Shown here: in pieces, positions 44,641 through 55,793 of the stretch
How positions within the stretch are numbered: position 1 is the first letter of the stretch
How the letters are laid out: each line of letters starts with the position of its first letter
Origin: Aegilops tauschii subsp. strangulata
Taxonomy: Eukaryota; Streptophyta; Magnoliopsida; Poales; Poaceae
DNA length: 64,000 nt
Assembly (NCBI RefSeq): GCF_002575655.3
Contig: NC_053037.3
Coordinates: 51,348,242-51,412,241 of the forward strand
Reading direction: 5' to 3'
Made by a program: the position numbers and the translations under genes
Notes under the pieces: generated by a model
What the model saw: the letters and a program-made list of their open reading frames with translations, nothing else
Database searches by the model: none
What the model was told of the DNA's origin: nothing

Positions 44641-46420
44641 TTGTTATTACTAGAAGTTTAATATTATGAAAGAATTTTATATGATTTCCTTAGGATTACA
44701 CATGTGAAGCGTTCTCGTCAGTCGTATCGTCTTCGGTGTAGACGGCTACAACCTGAGTGTTGTCCATCTTGAGATGTTGAAGCATATATCAAAATAGTTG
44801 ACCCAGTTGCAAATATACTTAATAAAGTAAAAGCACACGATGCACATTTAGAAAAAAATGGAGTAAAGCAAGTAATTGATGTGTCCAAGAGCTGATTTAT
44901 TGGTATAATAGGCATAATGGCTACAATAGAGTAAAGCAAGTAATTTCACACCTATACATTGCATACTATAAAGGCCATTACAAGGATATAAACATAAAAA
45001 AAATGTAATTTTCATTAGCAAATAAGGTCTTAATACACCACGTATATGTGATTATACGATGAGAGGGGAGGGGGGGCATAGCCCCCCTACCCTGACATAT
45101 GATGTTGGACGGGGCTCCTCCCCCATCCTAACTTAACTAGTCGATCATGGTTGGCAGAGTCAGATGAAGCATCACAAAGTTTTTCTTTCATAAGTTACTC
45201 AACAAATAATTGAGAAATATGGGTTGAAGAATCAACATCAATTTTGGAGCCAATCTAAAAATCTTACTTTAGTGCCCAAATTTTTAGCACGCCATGATTT
45301 GTATCCAAACTTCAATTCTATTGGCAAGTGATGTAAGAAAAAATCAACGTGATGGATAAACTGTAATAATCTTACCTCACAAGCAAGATATGTGTGCTTC
45401 GATCTTCGAGCACCAAGGGCCTTTTCATCACTGTTCCGACTCTTAGTTCTTGGTTCGTCTCCTACAAGTTTAAAATAAATCCATGTTATTTCAAGTACGC
45501 TTTAAAACTATCTCAATGGACTGCTAATAGACTACATCATCGGGTCTATATAGTGCCAAATTGTGTGCTAAAGAATCGATCATCAAATGAATGTGATATG
45601 GTTACTGGCACTAGTGTTACATTGCACAACCATTTCAAAATTGGTATTGTTACAAGAACCATGAAACAATAACATAGACTAAGGGGCGTATTATTTTTGT
45701 TTGTACGGACAAAACGGCCTAAGAGATCAAACTAAATAGTAAGATGAAGAGAACAATATTCTTGATGCAGATAACTACAAAAGGAGTGAGGCTAAATTTG
45801 CCGTGGAATCCTCGAGATGCTGATACGAGTAAAGGCATACAAATTATGGATTTGCTATGGTCAAGTTGAAAGGATAAACGCTATGGTGATTGTTGCACGC
45901 TAATTATTGTATCCATTTTTTTAATTTTGAGAAGACATTTGTTACTGTTTTTAATATTATCTCCGTTTGCTTTGGATAAAAATTACGTAAGCTCCACAAA
46001 AAATACCTTTATACTTGCTTCCAATGGTTCAACTATCTACTTTTAGTAAGGCACTTGGCTACAACATTCCACCCTAGCAGAAGCCTTCCCGAACCTTATT
46101 ACACACTCCACAAATTAACATTCAGAGTGGCTCATATCTTGCAACTTGGCTTATAGAATCTAATCTATGAAACAACTAGATTTTTATTTGAACCGCAAAC
46201 AACTAGAATTTGGTGTCTTAGTGTCTATGTTGCAGGATTTTCTACCCTCTAACGGGTTGGATTAACACTTCCCCAGCAGGGGAGAGATCCTCTACTCCAA
46301 ACAAGCTTATAGCTAGCCTTTTGACACATGAAGACGAAGATCCTATGACTGCTAGCACTATATGGAGTAGGAAGGCTAAACTCCTAGGCCAGCCTTGCAC
46401 ATAAGAACATCTCCAATAAG

Positions 46421-46550
46421 TCTTGTTGCCTGAGGTGTGGCAATGATCTCGAAGATGTGGAGCATATATCCATCATGTGCCCTCTCGCGTAGAGTCCGGG
46501 TTTCGACATTGAGGGTATGTGGGACTACATGCCTCCCGAGGACTAGAGCT
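46421..46550 (+). pseudogene. LINE zinc-binding (zf-RVT) remnant, copy 1
   Basis: The frame SCCLRCGNDLEDVEHISIMC then PLA matches the C-x2-C...H-x4-C pattern found at the C-terminal end of plant LINE reverse transcriptases. A stop (TAG) and a frame change (to ARRVRVSTLRVCG) follow at once. Only this short part is recognisable. Confidence 0.5.
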
Positions 46551-47384
46551 CTATTTGGCCTCTCAGAACGTAGAAATAGGAAAACGCGTGAACATAGATG
46601 TCGTGTTACCCTGCAATACTATAGGAACTAAAATCACATGAAACCTAAAAACTAACATTTAGGTGTCGCACATGAAAAGCATAGAAATTGTAGACAGCAA
46701 AAGAAGAAAACGTGAGATAAGACATCACGTTTGGTTTCCTTCAAAATTCGAATGGAATAACCCATTGCATAGAAATTTCAAATGAGTGTACAATAGTATT
46801 CCTTTGTTCCGAACGAAAATGGAATACAAATAGTTTCTATATAGGAATCATATCATCCAAAATTCATGTGTTTTTCTTTTGTTACCGACGGGGCCTAATT
46901 TTAAGGGCATCTTCAACGGCGACCCTCAAACTGTCCGCAACCGTATGGACCGCGTGATTTGGACATGTTTTGTCATCCAATGTGATACTGTATCGGTCCG
47001 TCGACCGGTCTGAACCGTTGCCACGCAAGCGTCCGACAAACCTGCCCCCCCCCCACCCTCTCACGTGCGCTTTCCCGCCTGAAGCCAGCTACTAGCATTC
47101 ATGACGCTCCGCACTGACGTCGGCCCACAGGGAGCGTTACCTCTCCTGGCGCCGACATTGAAGTTGCTCGCCGGCTGAGGGCGCCCCCCCAGGCCGCATC
47201 CCCAGTGTCCGTGCCTGTTCGATGCTGGAGAGGCATTTACTGGACGGGACGTGAGGTATATCTACCGTGTCCGTTCAATGCCCGTTCGCCCATCTATCGC
47301 CATTGAACAGACTCACCGGCCAAGGAACCAACTCCGACGCCCGCGCATTGACGCACCCGGACGCTTGGCCTCATCGGAAACCGC

Positions 47385-47392
47385 TATTTAAA
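47385..47392 (+). promoter_or_regulatory. TATA-like box of the Harbinger-borne ORF (copy 1)
   Basis: TATTTAAA about 113 nt before the ATG at 47505. It is kept in the second copy (50435-50442), and a similar TATTTAAA occurs in the related element near 6502. Confidence 0.45.
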
Positions 47393-47504
47393 GGAGGCCA
47401 CACCAAGCTCACAACACACCACAACACTTCCGCTCCACATCTTTCTCCCGTGCGCGACATCCGCCATTACCGCGTTCGGGAAAGCTCTGTGGGAGGGCCT
47501 CTCG

Positions 47505-47970
47505 ATGGAGCAGAAGCACGAGGTGGCCGCCTGGCAGCGCCGTCGTGCCAGGAGGATCGAGGCCAGCATGCCGGCCAGCTCCCCTGAGGTCTCCGACGAC
47601 GACCCCACGATGGAGACAGGCTCCGACGACGACATGACGCTGGAGCCCGCACTAGTGAATGTCGGCTGGACCATGGAGCAGGCGCATGCGCACTTCAAAA
47701 GGAACAATGGGACAACATGTTTCTCCTCGAGCAGCACCGGCTGGAAAAGGGCCAAATCTACGGCGAGCGCGCGAGTGAGGAGGTCGTGGCGGCCATGGCC
47801 ACGGTGAACCCGATTTTATCGCCGAGCAGCGGGCACTCTATGAGGCCGCCCGTGCTCAAGCAGCCGCTCACAACGTCGAGGCGGCGCAGCTGGACACGGA
47901 GGCGACACTGGTGATCGAGGACGAGAACGCCGCCAGTTGCGCCTCCTACACACCGCTGTCAAACTTTCAA
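47505..47970 (+). pseudogene. Harbinger-borne ORF, frameshifted and truncated (copy 1)
   Basis: ATG at 47505 with residues MEQKHEVAAWQRRRARRIEA and an acidic stretch (EVSDDDPTMETGSDDD). After AHAHFKR the coding sense moves to another frame (EQWDNMFLLEQHRLEKGQI), and after NP near 47814 it moves again to an Ala/Glu-rich helical part (EQRALYEAARAQAAAHN). The duplication breakpoint removes the end. The product, a small acidic, coiled-coil-prone protein, has no function that I recognise. Confidence 0.55.
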
Positions 47971-49462
47971 TAGAGTAAAGCAAGTAATTTCACACCTATA
48001 CATTGCATACTATAAAGGCCATTACAAGGATATAAACATAAAAAATGTAATTTTCATTAGCAAATAAGGTCTTAATACACCATGTATATGTGATTATTCG
48101 ATGAGAGGGGAGGGGGGCATAGCCCCCCTACCCTGACATATGATGTTGGAGGGGGGCTCCTCCCCCATCCTAACTTAACTAGTCGATCATGGTTGGCAGA
48201 GTCAGATGAAGCATCACAAAGTTTTTCTTTCATAAGTTACTCAACAAATAATTGAGAAATATGGGTTGAAGAATCAACATCAATTTTGGAGCCAATCTAA
48301 AAATCTTACTTTAGTGCCCAAATTTTTAGCACGCCATGATTTGTATCCAAACTTCAATTCTATTGGCAAGTGATGTAAGAAAAAATCAACGTGATGGATA
48401 AACTGTAATAATCTTACCTCACAAGCAAGATATGTGTGCTTCGATCTTTGAGCACCAAGGGCCTTTTCATCACTGTTCCGACCCTTAGTTCTTGGTTCGT
48501 CTCCTACAAGTTTAAAATAAATCCATGTTATCTCAAATACGCTTTAAAACTATCTCAATGGACTGCTAATAGACTACATCATCGAGTCTATATAGTGCCA
48601 AATTGTGTGCTAAAGAATCGATCATCAAATGAATGTGATATGGTTACTGGCACTAGTGTTACATTGCACAACCATTTCAAAATTGGTATTGTTACAAGAA
48701 CCATGAAACAATAACATAGACTAAGGGGCGTATTATTTTTGTTTGTACGGACAAAACGGCCTAAGAGATCAAACTAAATAATAAGATGATGAGAACAATA
48801 TTCTTGATGCAGATAACTACAAAAGGAGTGAGGCTAAATTTGCCGTGGGATCCTCGAGATGCTGATACGAGTAAAGGCATACAAATTATGGATTTGCTAT
48901 GGTCAAGTTGAAAGGATAAACGCTATGGTGATTGTTGCACGCTAATTATTGTATCCATTTTTTTAATTTTGAGAAGACATTTGTTACTGTTTTTTAATAT
49001 TATCTCCGTCTGCTTTGGATAAAAATTACGTAAGCTCCACAAAAATAACCTTTATACTTGCTTCCAATGGTTCAACTATCTACTTTTAATAAGGCACTTG
49101 GCTACAACATTCCACCCTAGCAGAAGCCTTCCCGAACCTTATTACACACTCCACAAATTAACATTCAGAGTGGCTCATATCTTGCAACTTGGCTTATAGA
49201 ATCTAATCTATGAAACAACTAGATTTTTATTTGAACCGCAAACAACTAGAATTTTGTGTCTTAGTGTCTATGTTGCAGGATTTTCTACCCTCTAACGGGT
49301 TGGATTAACACTTCCCCAGCAGGGGAGAGATCCTCTACTCCAAACAAGCTTATAGCTAGCCTTTTGACAAACGAAGACGAAGATCATATGAATGCTAGCA
49401 CTATATGGAGTAGCAAGGCTAAACTCCTAGGCCAGCCTTGCACATAAGAACATCTCCAATAT

Positions 49463-49593
49463 GTCTTGTTGCCTGAGGTGTGGCAATGATCTCGAAGATG
49501 TGGAGCATATATCCATCATGTGCCCTCTCGCGTAGAGTCCGGGTTTCGACATTGAGGGTATGTGGGACTACATGCCTCCCGAGGACTAGAGCT
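49463..49593 (+). pseudogene. LINE zinc-binding (zf-RVT) remnant, copy 2
   Basis: Second copy of the same remnant in the tandem duplicate. It has the same CLRCGNDLEDVEH signature and the same stop, so it was already broken before the duplication. Confidence 0.5.
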
Positions 49594-50434
49594 CTATTTG
49601 GCCTCTCGGAACGTAGAAATAGGAAAACGCGTGAATATAGATGTCGTGTTATCCTGCAATACTATAGGAACTAAAATCACATGAAACCTAAAAACTAACA
49701 TTTAGGTGTCGCACATGAAAAGCATAGAAATTGTAGACAGCAAAAGAAGAAAACGTGAGATAAGACATCACGTTTGGTTTCCTTCAAAATTCGAATGGAA
49801 TAACCCATTGCATAGGAATTTCAAATGAGTGTACGATATTACTCCTTTGTTCCGAACGAAAATGGAATACAAATAGTTTCTATATAGGAATCATATCATC
49901 CAAAATTCATGTGTTTTTCTTTTGTTACCGACGGGGCCTAATTTTAAGGGCATCTTCAATGCCGACCCTCAAACTGTCCGCAACCGTCTGGACCGCGTGA
50001 TTTGGACATGTTTTGTCATCCAATGTGATACTGTATCAGTCTGTCGACCGGTCTGAACCGTTGCCACGCAAGCGTCCGACAAACCTGGCCCACCCCCCCC
50101 CCCCCCCCCCCCGCACGTGCGCTTTCCCGCCTGAAGCCAGCTACTAGCATTCATGCCGCTCCGCACTGATGTCGGCCCACTGGGAGCGTTACCTCTCCTG
50201 GCGCCGACATTGAAGTTGCTCGCCGGCTGAGGGCGCCCCCCAGGCCGCATCCCCAGTGTTCGTGCCTGTTCGATGCTGGAGAGGCATTTACTGGACGGGA
50301 CGTGAGGTATATCTACGGTGTCGTTCAATGCCCGTTCGCCCGTCGACAACCATTGAACAGACTCACCGGCCAAGGAACCAATTCCGACGCCCGCGCATTG
50401 ACGCACCCGGACGCTTGGCCTCATCGGAAACCGC

Positions 50435-50442
50435 TATTTAAA
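50435..50442 (+). promoter_or_regulatory. TATA-like box of the Harbinger-borne ORF (copy 2)
   Basis: TATTTAAA, the second copy of the box at 47385-47392 in the tandem duplicate, again about 113 nt before the ATG (50555). Confidence 0.45.
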
Positions 50443-50554
50443 GGAGGCCACACCAAGCTCACAACACACCACAACACTTCCGCTCCACATCTTTCTCCCG
50501 TGCGCGACATCCGCCATTATCGCGTTCAGGAAAGCTCTGTGGGAGGGCCTCTCG

Positions 50555-51122
50555 ATGGAGCAGAAGCACGAGGTGGCCGCCTGGCAGCGCCGCCATCCCA
50601 GGAGGATCGAGGCCAGCATGCCGGCCAGCTCCCCTGAGGTCTCCGACGACGACCCCACGATGGAGACAGGCTCCGACGATGACACGACGCTAGAGCCCGC
50701 ACCGGTGAATGCCGGCTGGACCACGGAGCAGGCGCATGCGCACTTCAAAAGGAACAACGGGACAACATGTTCCTCCTCGAGAAGCACCAGCTGGCAAAGG
50801 GCCAAATCTACGGCGAGCGCGCGAGTGAGGAGGCCGTGGCGGCCATGGCCACGGTGAACCCGATTCTGTCGCCGAGCAGCGGGCACTCTATGAGGCCGCC
50901 CGTGCTCAAGCAGCCGCTCACAACGCCGAGGCGGCGCAGTTGGACACGGAGGCGGCACTGGTGATTGAGGATGAGAACGCCGCCAGTTGGGTGTCCTGCA
51001 CACCGCTGTCAAACTTTCAGGGGCGCGTGTGGCAAGAGGACAGTGTCGGACCGTCCATGTCCATCGTCGACCTGACTTCCACCAGCGACGGACAGGTTGT
51101 GGATTCCAACGAGAAGGAGTAG
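50555..51122 (+). pseudogene. Harbinger-borne ORF, frameshifted (copy 2, complete 3' end)
   Basis: Same start and plan as the copy at 47505, with the same two frame changes (after AHFKR and after NP), so they predate the duplication. Here the last part is kept: LDTEAALVIEDENAASW, then SIVDLTSTSDGQVVDSNEKE and a stop at about 51122. The acidic, Ser/Thr-rich C-terminus and helical middle suggest a non-enzymatic protein. It is neither a Harbinger transposase nor an obvious Myb-like partner. Confidence 0.55.
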
Positions 51123-51307
51123 AGCATGGTAGGCGGCGGGGCCCCGAGTCCCAAGTGGGCCGGCCCGTCTCCCATATTCTACTCTTTCTCACCAGCAACC
51201 GCACATTCACTTCACAGGCCTTGCAGCCGCCGCTCATGAACACGGTAGATGAAGGACGTGGTCGCCGAAAAGGGAACAACAAGGACTTGGACGACAGGCG
51301 AGCGCCA

Positions 51308-52897
51308 TTGTACCTCTTGAGCATGCGTTGCCTTGAAGAGGAAAGGATGATGCAAGAAAGTAGCGTATGTATTTCCCTCAGTTTTTGAGAACCAAGGTAT
51401 CAATCCAGTAGAAGGCCACACACAAGTCTCTCGTACCTACACAAACAAATAAGAACCTTGCAACCAACGCGATAAAGGGGTTGTCAATCCCTACACAGCC
51501 ACTTGCAAAAGTGAGATCTGATAGAGATGATAAGATAATATTTTTGGTATTTTTATGATAAAGATTAAAAAGTAAAGATTGCAAAATAAACGGCGACAGA
51601 AATAGCTAGTTGATGGGAGATTAATATGATGGAAAATAGACCCGGGGGCCATATGTTTCACTAGTGGCTTCTCTCAAAATAGCATAAGTATTACGGTGGG
51701 TGAACAAATTACTGTCGAGCAATAGATAGAAAAGTGCTTAGTTATGAGAATATCTAGGCATGATCATGTATATAGGCATCACGTCCGCGCAAGTAGACCG
51801 AAACGATTCTGCATCTACTACTATTACTCCACACATCGACCGCTATCCAGCATGCATCTAGAGTATTAAGTCCATAAGAACAGAGTAACGCATTAGGCAA
51901 GATGACATGATGTAGAGGGATAAACTCAAGCAATATGATATAAACCCCATCTTTTTATCCTCGATGGCAACAATACAATACGTGCCTTGCTGCCCCTGCT
52001 GTCACTGGGAAAGGACACCGCAAGATTGAACCCAAAGCTAAGCGCTTCTCCTGTTGCAAGAAAGATCAATCTAGTAGGCCAAAGCAAACTGATAATTCGA
52101 AGAGACTTGCAAAGATAACCAATCATACATAAAAGAATTCATAGAAGATTCAAATATTGTTCATAGATAATCTTGATCATAAACCCACAATTCATTGGAT
52201 CTCGACAAACACACCACAAAAAGAGTTACATCGGATAGATCTCCAAGAAGATCGAGGAGAACTTTGTATTGAGATCCAAAGAGAGAGAAGAAGCCATCTA
52301 GCTAATAACTATGGACCCGAAGGTCTGAGGTAAACTACTCACACATCATCGGAGAGGCTATGGTGTTGATGTAGAAGCCCTCCGTGATCGATTCCCCCTT
52401 CGGCGGAGCGCCGGAAAAGGCCCCAAGATGGGATCTCATGGGTACAGGAGGTTGCGGCGGTGGAAATAGGGTTTCGTGGTGCTCCTGGATGTTTTCGGGG
52501 TACATGGGTGTATATATAGGAGTAAGAAGTAGGTCGGTGGACCTGCAAGGGGCCCATGAGGGTGGGGGCGTGCCGGGGGGGGGGGGGGGGCAGGCGCGCC
52601 TCCCTGCCTTGTGGCCTCCTCGCTTCTTTCTTGATGTCCACTCCAAGTCCTCTGGATCACGTTTGTTCCGAAAATCCCTCTCCCTAAGGTTTCATTCCGT
52701 TTGGATTCTGTTTGATATTCCTTTTCTGCAAAACACTGAAATAGGCAAAAAAAACAGCAAGTTGCATCGGGCCTTGGGTTCGTAGGTTAGTCCCAAAAAT
52801 AATATTAAATTTTATAATAAAGCCCATTAAACATCCAAAACAGATAATATAATAGCATGGAACAATCAAAAATTATAGATACGTTGGAGACGTATCA
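51308..52897 (-). repeat. Gypsy-like LTR, left (3')
   Basis: 1590 bp, aligned with 59758-61342. Its outer end reads TTGTACC where the middle LTR has TGCTACC, two substitutions that spoil the canonical terminus. It contains a G-rich run at about 52575-52590. Confidence 0.8.
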
Positions 52898-52911
52898 AGC
52901 ATCCCCAAGCT
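52898..52911 (-). other. Polypurine tract (minus strand)
   Basis: On the minus strand AGCTTGGGGATGCT lies directly before the left LTR. The same sequence precedes the middle LTR at 61343-61356. Confidence 0.65.
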
Positions 52912-55793
52912 TAATTCCTGCTCGTCCTCGAGTAGATAAATGATAAAAACAGAATTTTTGATGTGGAATGCTACCTAGCATATTTCTGAATGTAATTTTC
53001 TTTATTGTGGCATGAATGTTCAGATCCGAAAGATTCAAGATAAAAGTTTAACATTGACATAAAAATAATAATACTTCAAGCATACTAACTAAGCAATCAT
53101 GTCTTCTCAAGATAACCAAAGAAAGTTCATCCCTACAAAATCATATAGTTTGGTCATGCTCCATTTTCGTCACACGAGAATGCTCTAATCATGCACAACC
53201 CCGATGACAAGCCAAGCAATTGTTTCATACTTTAGTAATCCCAAACTTTTTTCAACTTTCACGCAATACATGAGCGTGAGCCATGGATATAGCACTATGG
53301 GTGGAATAGAATATAATGATGGGGGTTATGTGGAGAAGACAAAAAAGGAGAAAGTCTCACAATGATCCAGCTAATCAACGGGCTAGGGAGATGCCCATCA
53401 ATTTATGTCAATGCAAGGAGTAGGGATTGCCATGCAACGGATGCACTAGAGCTATAAATGTATAAAAGCTCAACAAAAGAAACTAAGTGGGTCTGCATCC
53501 AACTTGCTTGCTCACGAAGACCTAGGGCATTTGAGGAAGCCCATTGTTGGAATATACAAGCCAAGTTCTATAATGAAAAATTCCCACTAGTATCTGAAAA
53601 TGACAAAACAAGAGACTCTCTATCATAAAGATCATAGTGCTACTTTGAAGCACAAGTGTGGAAAAAGGATAGTAGCATTGTCCCTTTTTATTTCTTTTTA
53701 TTTCTTTTTTTTGGGCCCCCTTTTTTTATTTGGCCTTTTTTTTGGGACAATGCTCTATTAATGATGATCATCACACTTCTATTTATTTATAACTCAATGA
53801 TTACAACTCGATTCTAGAACAAAATATGACTCTATATGAATGCCTCCGGCGGTGTACCGGGATGGGCAATGAATCAAGAGTGACATGTATGCAATAATAT
53901 GCATGGTGGCCTTGCCACAAATACGATGTCAACTACATGATCATGCAAGGCAATATGACAATGATGAAGCGCGTCATAATAAATGAAACGGTGGAAATTT
54001 GCATGGCAATATATCTCGGAATGGCTATGGAAATGCCATAATAGGTAGGTATGATGGCTGTTTTGAGGAAGATATAAGGAGGTTTATGTGTGATAGAGCG
54101 TATCGTATCACGGGGTTTGGATGCACCGGCGAAGTTTGCACCAACTCTCAAGGTGAGAAAGGGCAATGCACGGTACCGAAGAGGCTAGCAATGATGGAAA
54201 GGTGAGAGTGCGTATAATCCATGGACTCAATATTAGTCATAAAGAACTCACATACTTATTGCAAAAATCTACAAGTCATCAAAAACCAAGCACTACGCGC
54301 ATGCTCCTAGGGGGATAGATTGGTAGGAAAAGACCATCGCTCGTCCCCGACCGCCACTCATAAGGATGACAATCAAAGAACACCTCATGTTTCAAATTTG
54401 TTACACAACGTTTACCATACGTGCATGCTACGGGACTTGCAAACTTCAACACAAGTATTTCTCAAATTCACAACTACTCAACTAGCACAAATTTAATATC
54501 ACTATCTCCATATCTCAAAACAATCATCAAGTATCAAACTTCTCTTGGTATTCAATGCACTTATATGAAAGTTTTTATTATATCCATCTTGGATGCCAAT
54601 CATATTAGGACTAATTTTATAGCCAAAGCAAATAACCATGTTGTTCCAAAAGACTCTCAAAATAATATAAGTGAGGCATGAGAGATCAATAATTTCTATA
54701 AAATAAAACCACCACCGTGCTCTAAAAGATATAAGTGAAGCACTAGAGCAAAATTATTTAGCTCAAAAGATATAAGTGAAGCACATAGAGTATTCTAATA
54801 AATTCCAATTCATGCGTGTCTCTCCCAAAAGGTTTGTACAGCAAGGATGATTGTGGTTTACTAAAAAGCAAAGACTCAAATCATACAAGACGCTCCAAGA
54901 AAAACACATATCATGTGATGAATAAAAATATAGCATCAAGTAAAGTTACCGATAGATGAAGACGAAAAAGGGGATGCCTTCCGGGGCATCCCGAAGCTTA
55001 GGCTTTTGGTTGTCCTTGGATTTTACCTTGGGGTGACTTGGGCATCCCCAACCTTAGGCTCTTGCCACTCCTTGTTCCATAATCCATCAAATCTTTACCC
55101 AAAAACTTGAAAACTTCACAACACAAAACTCAACAGAAAATCTCATGAGCTCCGTTAGCAAAAGAAAACAAACCACCACTTCAAGGTACTGTAATAAACT
55201 CATTCTTTATTTACATTGGTGTTAACCTACTGTATTCCAACTTCTCTATGATTCATAACCTCCGATACTAGCTATAGATTCATCATAATAAGCAAACAAC
55301 ACACGAAAAACAGAATCTGTCAAAAACAGAACAGTCTGTAGTAATCTGTATCAAACGTATTCTTCTGGAACTCGAAAAATTCTGAAATAAACTTATGGAC
55401 GTGAGTAATTTATCTATTAATCATCTGCAAAAAGAATCAACTAAATAGCACTCTCCAGTAAAAAGCTGTAGCAAATCTCGTGAGCGCTAAAGTTTCTGTT
55501 TTTTACAGCAAGATCAAAAAAACTTCACCCAAGTCTTCCCAAAGGTTCTACTTGGCACAAACACTAATTAAAACATGAAAACACATCTAACCAGAGGCTA
55601 TATCAAATACTTATTACTAAACAGAACCAAAAAGCAAGAAAAAAAATAAAATTGGGTTGCCTCCCAACAAGCGCTATCGTTTAACGCCCCTAGCTAGGCA
55701 TAAAGGCAAGTATAGATCTAGGTATTATCATCTTTGGCATGCAATCCATAAGTGGCTCTCATAATAGATTCATAAGGTAATTTTATTTTCTTT
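52912..55793 (-). other. Gypsy-like interior, non-coding 3' part
   Basis: About 2.9 kb between the stop of the protease-like part and the polypurine tract. It has AT-rich runs and an AAGATATAAGTGA(A/G)GCA repeat around 54665-54785, but no RT, RNase H or integrase frame. The first 1.77 kb (52898-54668) is repeated at 61343-63126. Confidence 0.7.

Larger units (their letters stand above)
44927..47970. repeat. 3.04-kb tandem direct duplication, copy 1
   Basis: Begins TAGAGTAAAGCAAGTAATTT and ends within the Harbinger-like ORF at ...AAACTTTCAA, where copy 2 starts at once with the same TAGAGTAAAGC. The two copies align over their full length at an offset of 3044 bp, with scattered single-base differences and small indels. 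Both copy starts are preceded by CAA. Confidence 0.9.
46905..47970 (+). mobile_element. Harbinger-like element, truncated duplicate
   Basis: TAA (46902-46904) then GGGCATCTTCAACGGCGACC. It runs through GGACCGCGTG and GATACTGTATCGG motifs and a TATTTAAA box to the tandem-duplication breakpoint, so its right part is missing. It is the same element as 49948-51307. Confidence 0.7.
47971..51019. repeat. 3.04-kb tandem direct duplication, copy 2
   Basis: Begins TAGAGTAAAGCAAGTAATTT and runs to ...AAACTTTCA at 51019, where the similarity to copy 1 stops and the Harbinger-like element continues. It differs from copy 1 at a low rate and has a longer poly-C run (about 50093-50112). Confidence 0.9.
49948..51307 (+). 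mobile_element. Harbinger-like element, left part (split by a retroelement)
   Basis: The left end is TAA (49945-49947) then GGGCATCTTCAATGCCGAC. It is interrupted at 51307/51308 by the gypsy-like composite and resumes at 63406, ending ...GGAGGATGCCC before TAA (63620-63622). Terminal inverted repeats and a 3-bp TAA target duplication fit the PIF/Harbinger superfamily. The full length without the insertion is about 1574 bp. No transposase is present. Confidence 0.8.

Noticed and set aside
50434..51324. 296-residue minus-strand frame
   Set aside because: Antisense of the Harbinger-borne ORF, extended by GC content; no recognisable protein.
53690..53760. Homopolymer-rich stretch as a regulatory site
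   Set aside because: It is part of the gypsy interior and recurs in the second copy (62140-62210); simple low complexity.
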